Below the pieces are notes generated by a model that ran no database searches, was not told the origin of the DNA, and worked only from the letters and a program-made list of their open reading frames with translations. 5,620 nucleotides of DNA. It comes from Chloroflexota bacterium (GTDB lineage: Bacteria > Chloroflexota > Chloroflexia > Thermomicrobiales > UBA6265). The DNA lies in the NCBI GenBank assembly GCA_019348515.1, contig JAHWJF010000269.1:1-5620 (forward strand). Direction: 5' to 3'. Position numbers and translations under genes: made by a program. Positions 1-5,620 of this stretch are shown here, in pieces (position 1 is the first letter of the stretch; every line of letters begins with the position of its first letter).

Positions 1-104
1 TGCTCGCGCTTTCCCGTGATCGATCGTAAGCAACGACTCGATTACTCGAGCACAGGCTGATGGCGCCAATCCCGACGGCAAACGGCTCAGCCCACGTGCG
101 GCGC
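1..104. other. Gene-free 3' flank of the hydrolase gene
   Basis: These bases lie downstream of the hydrolase stop codon on the minus strand. I see no coding region that can be supported and none of the TCACC-type repeat units that fill the other two junctions. A small inverted repeat (CTCGA at 37-41 with TCGAG at 46-50, four-base loop) is present, but it is short and has no T-run after it in the direction of transcription, so it is not a convincing terminator. Whether the operon continues to the left cannot be judged from the window. Confidence 0.5.
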
Positions 105-3100
105 CTACTGGCCGTTGAGGCTCTCAGCCGTCTCCGGTTGACCATCCACTCGGCCAGGCACAGCAAACGTGACCTCCCGGTAGGGAACCAGGCGCGGCGG
201 TCCGGCCAGTCCGGATGGCCGCTCGACCGCTTCCAGCAGGTTGATGGGGGTGTTGGCCACCCGCAGCTCCAGGGTGTTGTCGCCTGGCGTGAGATAGTCG
301 GTGATCTCTACCGCGTAGGGCTGCCACAGACGGACCCCGGCTCGTTGGCCGTTGACCAGCACCTCGAGCGTGTCGTCCCGCATCTCTGGCTCGAGGAAGA
401 TCCGCTGCCCCCGGAAATCGTCCGGCAGCGTGAAACGGCGCCGGTACAGCCCCCGGCCTGAGTAGTAGGGGTACCCCTGCTCGACCCATGACGCCGGTTG
501 CAACGCGCCGCGTGGCGCGACGATGCGCTCTTTGCCATTGACGCGCTCGACCGAGAAGTCGCCCATCAGCTTGACGAGATCGAGCAGACCATCGGTCGCC
601 TTGGTGACCGTCAGGCGCACGGCGATGACGTTCTCGCCCTGTTGCACGAGCGGGGTGATCTCCAGCGCCTGCATCTGGCTGTCGATCGCGCTGCGGACCG
701 GCGTCGCGGTGACCGGCTCCCCATTGACGAAGACCTCCCAGCCCGAGCCGGCGAAGCCGTCGACGATCAGGTCGAGACGTGACGGCACGGCGCTGACGGT
801 GATACCGATGCGGTACCAGACGTCGATCGGGTAGGGGCGGTCCGGTTCGGCGGGAAGCTGGTAGGACCAGGCGCCCATGGTCATCGGTAGCCAGTCGGAC
901 GTATCGATACTCCGGGCAGCGTAAGACTCGCGCGCCACCCCCGGTTCTTCCGACCTCGCCAGCCACGAGCCGCTGACGAGCGCGTTGGCGTCCTCAGCGA
1001 CGAATTCCCACACGCCGTCGAGCACGAGCGCATCCAGCGGCTCGCCAGCCTCGACGGTCAGGCGCTGATCCCGGCCATCGTTCGCGATGACCACGTACCC
1101 GTGCCCACCTCGCACGCGGCCGGCGATCTCGCCATCGTCGATGCGATCCACGATCACGTTTGTATCGATGATCCGGCTGTCGGTCTGGCCTCCCGTGGTC
1201 AAGAAGACGGACCCCACCGGCGGCAGCTCGAGGGGAAATCGGGTGAACCCGGAGTCAACACGCGATGGCGCGATTGGCCGCTCTTCTCCGAGCGACGTGT
1301 CCCAGCGGACGGGGCGAACATCGCCGCGCAGGCCGACCTGGGCGGTCTGCGTCTGGTTAGTGGAATTGACGAGGAACCAGAGGTCGCGCCCGTCCTTGAC
1401 GCGGTGCAGGCAGAACAGATCCGGGTTGTCGATGACGATGTCCGGGTCGATCAATCCTGAAACCGCGGCGTCAATGGCCCGGCTGACCTCCTCCCGCTCG
1501 GCGGCGACCTCGGCGGTGATCTCCTGGCGCTCTCCTTCCGCTGGGGCATACCAGTAGCGACTCTCTCCACCCACTTCCTCAACGACGAAGAAGGCGCTCT
1601 CGGGACGTCCCTGCTGGTCGAGCGCCTCCTGCAATCGCCGCGGCAGGGCCCGGTTCAGCGCGTAGGAGCGGAGGAATCCGGCTCGCCCACCGCCCTCGTG
1701 CTCGGTGAAGACCGTTTCGATGCCAGCGACCGCTCGATAGTCGCGCTGAGTCGCCGCCGGGTCTACGCCAAAGAGCGCGGCGATCCGCTCCGACACATCA
1801 ACGACTCCGTTTTCGCCGAAGGCGCGATCGGGGAGAAAGACCGTCCCCAGCACCCGGCCGCCCCCGGCCACGAATCGCTCCAGCCGCTCCACCGTCTCCA
1901 GTTTCAGATGGGTCATCGGCGGCAGGATCAGCAGCTCGTGGCGTTCGTCTCGGATCTGGATAGCACCGTCCGCGATCTCCGCCCCGGCGAGCACCTCCTC
2001 ATCCAGGTAGTCGAAATCGTGATGGAGACGCAGCAGGAGATCAGTGAGTACGTTGAAGTCGAATTCGGTGCGGTCGCTGAGCGGGTTGCGCTTCTGCGGC
2101 GTGTAGTGGGCGAAGATCGTGCTCGCCGGCCAGAGAATCGCCACCCTGGCGACGTGGCGTCCGCCGCTGAGGAGATGACTGAGTCGCGCTACGTACCGAG
2201 AGAACTCGTCATAAACATGCCACCACGGGTACTGGTAGAACATCGACGGCGGCCAGTCGCGCTTGCGCGGGCCTTCCAGGGTGTAGTGGAAGCCGTGGGG
2301 GTTGAGGAGATTGACGCCCAGGACGTATTCCCAGTCGGTGATCCACTTCATCCGCTGCATCGTCGTGTCCATGAAGATGCCGCCGAACGACTCGCAGAGG
2401 AGGCGCTCACTACCCAGCTGGTGGGCAGCCGACGAAGCGAGCTTCATCGCGACGTGCTCGGCCGGCCGGTCGCGGCTGCCGATGATCGGGTAGAGGTGGT
2501 CGACGCCGGTCACATCCAGGTACGGGTAGTGGCGGAAGGGATTCCCTTCGACCCGCACCATGTTGCGCAGCCACTCTTCATAGAGAAGGTGACCGGTGAA
2601 GAGGACATCGTGCTCGCGGCACCAATCGTGGATCTGCCGGTAGTAGGCGTCTGCGTAGAAGGCGGTCAGCGTCTCATAGAAGTCGTGGCGGATGCGGGCG
2701 CTGTCGGGGCTGACGTCGAAGAAGAGATCCGGTAGGCGCGGTCGCAGATCATAGCCGTTGCGCTCGTGGAACCGCCGGAACATCTCTTTCGTCCAGGGAA
2801 CGATTGGGTTGTCACCTCCTGTGACGTAGTAGTGCATCGCCGGCTCGTCGGTGTAGAAGCCGGGAACTGGACCCGGCATCTTGTCACCGACCGTCTCGGC
2901 ATACGGCTCGTAGCCGAGGCGCAGGAACTCCGCGGTCGCCTCCGGGTCGAGAGCATCGATGTAGTAGTCGGCGCGCTTCTCGACCAGATACATGATCCGC
3001 CAGTTGCCGGGCGGCACCTCCCAGGGGATGACGTTCTCGAAAGAGAGGTAGGGGGTGAGATCGATAACTCGCCCGTCCTCCCCCAGACCGAAGGCGGCGA

Positions 3101-3548
3101 CGGGAGTTGAGCGCTCGAAGTCGATGTAACGGCTGTCGCCTCCGGTGAGATAGGCGAACCAGGGACCGCGCACGGGGAAGCTGAGGCACTCCAGGTAGCG
3201 TTGCGTCAGGTCCGGCCGCTCCTCGACGACGCGCCAGTTGGCGGTCCCGCTGGGCCAGTTCATCTCGTCGTAGATCCAGGTGGTCAGTCCCAGCCGCTCG
3301 CCCTCTTCGACCGCGAGGCGAACCCGGTCCCGGAACTCCGGACCGAGATACTGAAGCTCGAGCCCGAAGCGGCCGTGGAGGATGATCCCCGGCATCCCCT
3401 TCTCGCGCAGCTCGCGGAGCTGCCAGCGCATCTCCTCCGGGTCGAGCTCGCCATTGAGAAACCAGAAGGGCAGGATGCCGTATTCGCGCGGCGGGTGGCG
3501 CAGGGTCTCGACCGTCGGCGGAACATGCTGCCAGGGAGTTTGGGGCAT
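105..3548 (-). CDS. Large cytoplasmic glycoside hydrolase, GH106 (alpha-L-rhamnosidase)-like
   Basis: This 1147-residue protein probably removes a terminal sugar, with alpha-L-rhamnose the family's typical substrate, from an imported oligosaccharide or glycoside. The N-terminal half reads as a TIM barrel with eight recognisable strands: FWFLNGEL (28-35), IILHGR (55-60), WIYDEMNWPSG (91-101), FYTDEP (231-236), FTGHLLYEE (317-325), VTGVDHLYP (346-354), LLCESFGG (383-390) and LLNPHGFHY (414-422). Glu235 and Glu386 are the best catalytic candidates. About 130 residues, partly beta-rich, are inserted between strands 3 and 4, as in relatives. Residues about 466-570 resemble the amidotransferase-like domain of GH42-type enzymes. 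The C-terminus carries two jelly-roll, GH2-type sugar-binding domains (about 876-980 and 1030-1100). There is no signal peptide or membrane segment. I chose the ATG at 3548 because GGAG lies six bases upstream; an in-frame GTG at 3638 would instead translate an intergenic repeat. It follows two sugar permeases. Family membership is fairly sure; the exact substrate is inference. Confidence 0.88.
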   Translation of the reverse strand: MPQTPWQHVPPTVETLRHPPREYGILPFWFLNGELDPEEMRWQLRELREKGMPGIILHGRFGLELQYLGPEFRDRVRLAVEEGERLGLTTWIYDEMNWPSGTANWRVVEERPDLTQRYLECLSFPVRGPWFAYLTGGDSRYIDFERSTPVAAFGLGEDGRVIDLTPYLSFENVIPWEVPPGNWRIMYLVEKRADYYIDALDPEATAEFLRLGYEPYAETVGDKMPGPVPGFYTDEPAMHYYVTGGDNPIVPWTKEMFRRFHERNGYDLRPRLPDLFFDVSPDSARIRHDFYETLTAFYADAYYRQIHDWCREHDVLFTGHLLYEEWLRNMVRVEGNPFRHYPYLDVTGVDHLYPIIGSRDRPAEHVAMKLASSAAHQLGSERLLCESFGGIFMDTTMQRMKWITDWEYVLGVNLLNPHGFHYTLEGPRKRDWPPSMFYQYPWWHVYDEFSRYVARLSHLLSGGRHVARVAILWPASTIFAHYTPQKRNPLSDRTEFDFNVLTDLLLRLHHDFDYLDEEVLAGAEIADGAIQIRDERHELLILPPMTHLKLETVERLERFVAGGGRVLGTVFLPDRAFGENGVVDVSERIAALFGVDPAATQRDYRAVAGIETVFTEHEGGGRAGFLRSYALNRALPRRLQEALDQQGRPESAFFVVEEVGGESRYWYAPAEGERQEITAEVAAEREEVSRAIDAAVSGLIDPDIVIDNPDLFCLHRVKDGRDLWFLVNSTNQTQTAQVGLRGDVRPVRWDTSLGEERPIAPSRVDSGFTRFPLELPPVGSVFLTTGGQTDSRIIDTNVIVDRIDDGEIAGRVRGGHGYVVIANDGRDQRLTVEAGEPLDALVLDGVWEFVAEDANALVSGSWLARSEEPGVARESYAARSIDTSDWLPMTMGAWSYQLPAEPDRPYPIDVWYRIGITVSAVPSRLDLIVDGFAGSGWEVFVNGEPVTATPVRSAIDSQMQALEITPLVQQGENVIAVRLTVTKATDGLLDLVKLMGDFSVERVNGKERIVAPRGALQPASWVEQGYPYYSGRGLYRRRFTLPDDFRGQRIFLEPEMRDDTLEVLVNGQRAGVRLWQPYAVEITDYLTPGDNTLELRVANTPINLLEAVERPSGLAGPPRLVPYREVTFAVPGRVDGQPETAESLNGQ

Positions 3549-3558
3549 CAGTCTCTCC
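3549..3558 (-). promoter_or_regulatory. Shine-Dalgarno site that fixes the hydrolase start
   Basis: On the minus strand the sequence GGAGAGACTG immediately precedes the ATG at 3548. GGAG (3555-3558) is separated from the ATG by six bases, a good spacing. The alternative GTG at 3638 has only a G-rich stretch upstream without a clear GGAGG-type core. The site begins one base after the inverted repeat ends at 3560, so folding of that repeat could influence access to it. Confidence 0.75.
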
Positions 3559-3559
3559 A

Positions 3560-3670
3560 GGGTGATGGGTGATAGGCTGAGACGAGGGTGTTGGGGCCAC
3601 AGGTTGACAGGGTGTCTGGGTGGCGAGAAGTCGTTCACCCCGCCACCCCATCACCTATCACCCATCACCC
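3560..3670. repeat. Intergenic palindromic element A with TCACC-type tandem units
   Basis: A perfect 17-bp inverted repeat has arms at 3560-3576 (GGGTGATGGGTGATAGG) and 3654-3670 (its exact reverse complement), enclosing 77 bases. The arms are built of 7-bp-spaced units: two GGTGAT units on the left and three TCACC units on the right (3651, 3658, 3665). A second, inner inverted repeat is GGGTGGCG at 3618-3625 with CGCCACCC at 3641-3648, a perfect 8-bp stem. The element fills the space between the second permease's stop codon (seven bases away) and the Shine-Dalgarno site of the hydrolase. No T-run follows the stem in the transcribed direction, so it is not a standard intrinsic terminator. Possible roles are an mRNA processing or stability structure, a translation-modulating hairpin, or a dispersed REP- or MITE-like repeat. 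Confidence 0.8.
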
Positions 3671-3677
3671 ACCGTCG

Positions 3678-4601
3678 CTACTTGAGCCCGCTCATGGCAA
3701 TGCCGCGCACAAAGTGACGTTGGAACAGGAGGAAGACAATCAGCACCGGTAGGGTGGCGACCACCGAGCCGGCCATGAGCAGATCCCAGACTGTCCGGTT
3801 GCGGACGACGAAGAGCGCCAGACCGAGCGGCAACGTCCGCAACTCCTCGCTGCTGACGATGATCAACGGCCAGTAGAAGTTGTCCCATTGATAGGTGAAC
3901 GTGAAGATGCCTAGCGCGGCTAGCGCCGGGCGGCAGAGCGGCATCACGATCTGCGCCCAGATGCGCAACTCGGAAGCGCCGTCGATGCGGGCGGCATCGA
4001 GCAGATCGTTCGGGATCGTCCGCATGTATTGCCGCAGCAGGAAGATGGCAAAGGCGCTGGCACCCTGGGGGATGATCAATCCCCAGTACGAATCGAGCCA
4101 GCCATGACCGCCCTGACCGAGGACGTTGTTGCCACCGAAGAACGGAATGTGCTTGAGGATGACATAGGTCGGGATCAGCGTGACCTGGCCGGGGATCATC
4201 ATCGTCCCCAGCGTCAGCAGGAAGAGTGCGTCACGGCCAGGGAACTGGCGCTTGGCGAAAGCGTAGGCCGCCAGGGATGAGAACAGGAGTTGGAGGAAGG
4301 TAACGGCGATGGCAACGTAGGCGCTATTGAAGAAGAAGCGGCCGATCTGCTGCGCCTCGAAGAACCTGATGTAATTGTCGAGATCTGGGTTGCGTGGGAT
4401 CCACTGTGGAGGCCAGCGAAAAATGTCGCCGACGTCCTGCAAAGAGGCGGTCAACATCCAGATGAAGGGAGCGACGAAGATCACACCGCCGGCGATGAGC
4501 AGGATGTAGACGATCGCCTTTCCGCCCATCTCGCGCCAATTGGGACCACGTACACGCTCCCGCGGTGCCACCATCTGGCGATCGCGTGCCATCACCGCCA
4601 T
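3678..4601 (-). CDS. CUT1-family sugar ABC transporter permease, MalG/UgpE-like
   Basis: This 307-residue inner-membrane protein is the second of the paired permeases that form the translocation channel of a carbohydrate ABC importer. A basic cytoplasmic N-terminus of about 27 residues is followed by six predicted membrane segments near 28-51, 92-115, 124-147, 171-190, 224-248 and 274-294. The ATPase-contact loop is at about 197-221, DLLDAARIDGASELRIWAQI then VMP, with Asp in place of the first residue of the EAA signature, the invariant Gly208 and Pro221. The C-terminal RGIAMSGLK ending is typical of MalG-type permeases (GxxxGAxKG-like). Length is normal for the family. The ATG at 4601 is chosen because AAGGAG lies six bases upstream. 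It follows the first permease after a 127-bp gap and precedes the hydrolase after a 129-bp gap, both occupied by palindromic repeats. The family is certain; the transported sugar cannot be read from the sequence and is inferred only from the neighbouring hydrolase. Confidence 0.95.
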   Translation of the reverse strand: MAVMARDRQMVAPRERVRGPNWREMGGKAIVYILLIAGGVIFVAPFIWMLTASLQDVGDIFRWPPQWIPRNPDLDNYIRFFEAQQIGRFFFNSAYVAIAVTFLQLLFSSLAAYAFAKRQFPGRDALFLLTLGTMMIPGQVTLIPTYVILKHIPFFGGNNVLGQGGHGWLDSYWGLIIPQGASAFAIFLLRQYMRTIPNDLLDAARIDGASELRIWAQIVMPLCRPALAALGIFTFTYQWDNFYWPLIIVSSEELRTLPLGLALFVVRNRTVWDLLMAGSVVATLPVLIVFLLFQRHFVRGIAMSGLK

Positions 4602-4607
4602 GGAAAA

Positions 4608-4613
4608 CTCCTT
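4608..4613 (-). promoter_or_regulatory. Shine-Dalgarno site of the second permease
   Basis: AAGGAG on the minus strand lies six bases before the ATG at 4601. It supports that ATG over the in-frame ATG at 4592 (fourth codon). It is separated from the nearest repeat unit (ending at 4620) by only six bases. Confidence 0.8.
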
Positions 4614-4619
4614 GTCATT

Positions 4620-4725
4620 GGGTGATGGGTGGGAGGTGATAGGGTGATAGGGGAAACGGAGCGCGGCGTCGTGCTCCCTGTCACCCTATCACCCCTATCA
4701 CCACGAGCGCAGCGAGTAACCACCC
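4620..4725. repeat. Intergenic palindromic element B, nested inverted repeats of TCACC-type units
   Basis: The main arms are GGTGATAGGGTGATAGGG at 4635-4652 and the complementary 4684-4702, which pair over 18 bp with a single bulged base. Inside them is a hairpin with GGAGC at 4658-4662 and GCTCC at 4673-4677, extended by two more pairs after one mismatch and closed by a four-base loop. Outside them GGGTGG at 4627-4632 can pair with CCACCC at 4720-4725. Three GGTGAT units (4621, 4635, 4643) face three TCACC units (4681, 4689, 4698). The 12-base stretch 4620-4631 is identical to 3560-3571 of element A, so the two are related. It lies between the stop codon of the first permease and the ribosome-binding site of the second. 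There is no T-run, so a terminator is not indicated. Confidence 0.8.
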
Positions 4726-4728
4726 CCG

Positions 4729-5620
4729 TCAATACTCCACCTCACCGCGCATGACGCGTAGTTGCACCAACGTAAAGGCGAACATCATCGCGAACATACC
4801 GAAGGCCATCGCCGAGGCATAGCCCATGTCGAAGTTCTTGAAGGCTGTCTGATAGATGTGATAGACGATCGTCGTCGTCCGCCGCAGCGGGCCGCCGTTG
4901 GTCATGATGAAGATCTCGGTGAAGACCTGGAACGCGCCGAGCACGGAGACGATCGCCAGGAAGAGGGTGGTGGAGGAGAGGAGCGGGATGGTGATGTCCT
5001 TCAGGCGATGCAGCCCGCCCGCCCCATCGATCTTGGCGGCGTCGTAGTAATCCTCCGGGATCGATTGCAACCCGGCCAAGTAGACGACCATGGAAAAGCC
5101 GACGCTTTTCCAGACGCTGGTGAGGATCACGGCCGGCATGGCCAGGTTGGGGTCGGAGAGCCACAGCAGCGGTTCGTCGATGATGCCGAACTGCAGCAGG
5201 TAGTAGTTGAGCAACCCGAACTCACCGTTGTAGATCCACTTCCAGATGATCGCCGCGATCACCAGGGGTGTCACCACCGGCAAGTAGAAGAGGGTGCGGA
5301 AGAAGCCGCGGGCCCGGATCTGGTTGTTCAACAGCAACGCAATGAGCAGCCCGATCCCCATCGTCAGCGGTACCGAGACGGCCGTGTAGTAGAGGGTGTT
5401 ACCGATCGCCCCCCTGAACCGCTCGTCCCCAAGCAGCCGGGCGTAGTTGTCCATACCGACGTACGGTTTGGCCGGCTCCAGGATGTTCCACTGGTGGAAG
5501 CTGAGGTAGAAGGCGTACACCACGGCGAGGACCGTGAAGATCCCGAAGAGGATCATCGTCGGCGCTAGGAAAAGGTAGGCCGACCACTGCTTGCGCATCT
5601 GGCGCAAAACGCTCCGCCGG
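4729..5620 (-). CDS. CUT1-family sugar ABC transporter permease, MalF/UgpA-like (5' end probably outside window)
   Basis: This is the first of the paired inner-membrane permeases of a carbohydrate ABC importer. Counting from the TTG at 5607 it has 292 residues, with six predicted membrane segments near 11-34, 68-92, 103-127, 157-180, 212-232 and 262-283. The ATPase-contact loop reads DYYDAAKIDGAGGLHRLKDI (187-206) followed by Pro208, and the family-typical MTNGGP is at 235-240. The start is unresolved. The ATG at 5598 has GGAG only at an overlong distance; the TTG at 5607 has GGAG four bases upstream, which is short. The frame stays open to the window edge and encodes Arg-Arg-Ser-Val, the sort of basic residues these permeases carry before their first membrane segment. 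I therefore treat it as possibly extending past 5620. A substrate-binding protein gene would be expected further upstream. Function is secure; substrate is unknown. Confidence 0.93.
   Translation of the reverse strand, partial: RRSVLRQMRKQWSAYLFLAPTMILFGIFTVLAVVYAFYLSFHQWNILEPAKPYVGMDNYARLLGDERFRGAIGNTLYYTAVSVPLTMGIGLLIALLLNNQIRARGFFRTLFYLPVVTPLVIAAIIWKWIYNGEFGLLNYYLLQFGIIDEPLLWLSDPNLAMPAVILTSVWKSVGFSMVVYLAGLQSIPEDYYDAAKIDGAGGLHRLKDITIPLLSSTTLFLAIVSVLGAFQVFTEIFIMTNGGPLRRTTTIVYHIYQTAFKNFDMGYASAMAFGMFAMMFAFTLVQLRVMRGEVEY

Noticed and set aside
37..50. Inverted repeat downstream of the hydrolase considered as a terminator
   Set aside because: The stem is only five base pairs, and the following minus-strand bases (TCGTTGCTTACG) contain no T-run.
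1698..2735. Long open frame on the plus strand (345 codons) opposite the hydrolase gene
   Set aside because: It lies entirely antisense to a protein with recognisable domains, its translation is rich in Glu, Val, Arg and Asp without any known motif, and it is the usual mirror frame of a GC-rich gene.
2884..3654. Open frame on the minus strand in another frame of the hydrolase
   Set aside because: The Arg-, Pro- and Ala-rich low-complexity translation overlaps the hydrolase N-terminal domain in a shifted frame, and there is no sign of a frameshift, since the hydrolase frame reads cleanly throughout.
3936..4014. Asp replacing Glu in the EAA signature of the permease loop (DAA in both permeases)
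   Set aside because: DAA is a common variant in CUT1 permeases, and the Gly and Pro positions of the loop are intact, so it does not suggest a defect.
4120..4190. Gly-rich insert (GGNNVLGQGGHG) before the fourth membrane segment of the second permease
   Set aside because: Similar Gly-rich loops occur in many MalG-type permeases of GC-rich bacteria, so I do not consider it unusual.
4635..4702. Intergenic stems considered as intrinsic transcription terminators
   Set aside because: Neither stem is followed by a T-run in the direction of transcription, and each is followed directly by a ribosome-binding site of a gene that should be co-transcribed.
3560..4725. Short repeats considered as a CRISPR array
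   Set aside because: The units are only about 5-8 bases, are spaced irregularly by a few bases, are arranged as opposing arms, and are split by a gene; there are no 20-40 base repeats with unique spacers.
4762..5568. Long open frame on the plus strand (268 codons) opposite the first permease
   Set aside because: The His-, Glu-, Asp- and Arg-rich product is the complement of hydrophobic codons in the permease. It has no recognisable domain.

Overview
The window is a minus-strand carbohydrate-uptake and breakdown cluster from a GC-rich bacterium. In transcription order (right to left) it holds the first membrane permease of a sugar ABC importer (5620 to 4729, its start probably just outside the window), the second permease (4601 to 3678), and a very large glycoside hydrolase related to family GH106, the alpha-L-rhamnosidase-type enzymes (3548 to 105). 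The remaining 104 bases at the left edge hold no gene I can support. The protein style, high GC and uncommon start codons fit a Chloroflexota or other GC-rich thermophile-type lineage. That is an impression from sequence style, not a demonstrated assignment.

The two permeases belong together. Each has about six membrane segments and the cytoplasmic 'EAA' loop by which CUT1-family (MalF/MalG, UgpA/UgpE-like) permeases contact their ATPase. The substrate-binding protein is not in the window and would be expected upstream, beyond 5620. The ATPase is also absent; CUT1 systems often borrow a shared one encoded elsewhere. The hydrolase has no signal peptide, so the simplest model is that a small glycan or glycoside, possibly rhamnose-containing, is imported intact and cleaved in the cytoplasm.

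The most unusual part is non-coding. Both gene junctions are about 130 bp wide, where such genes are usually tightly packed, and both are filled by the same kind of element: short tandem TCACC-type units (11 copies in total) arranged as large inverted repeats. In the mRNA each would fold into a long stem between the stop codon of one gene and the Shine-Dalgarno sequence of the next. One is a perfect 17-bp inverted repeat that ends directly at the hydrolase ribosome-binding site. The other is a three-level nested palindrome. This looks like a dispersed palindromic repeat family that has entered the operon, possibly affecting mRNA processing or translation of the downstream gene. The repeat also allows a false upstream GTG start for the hydrolase; the supported start is the ATG at 3548.
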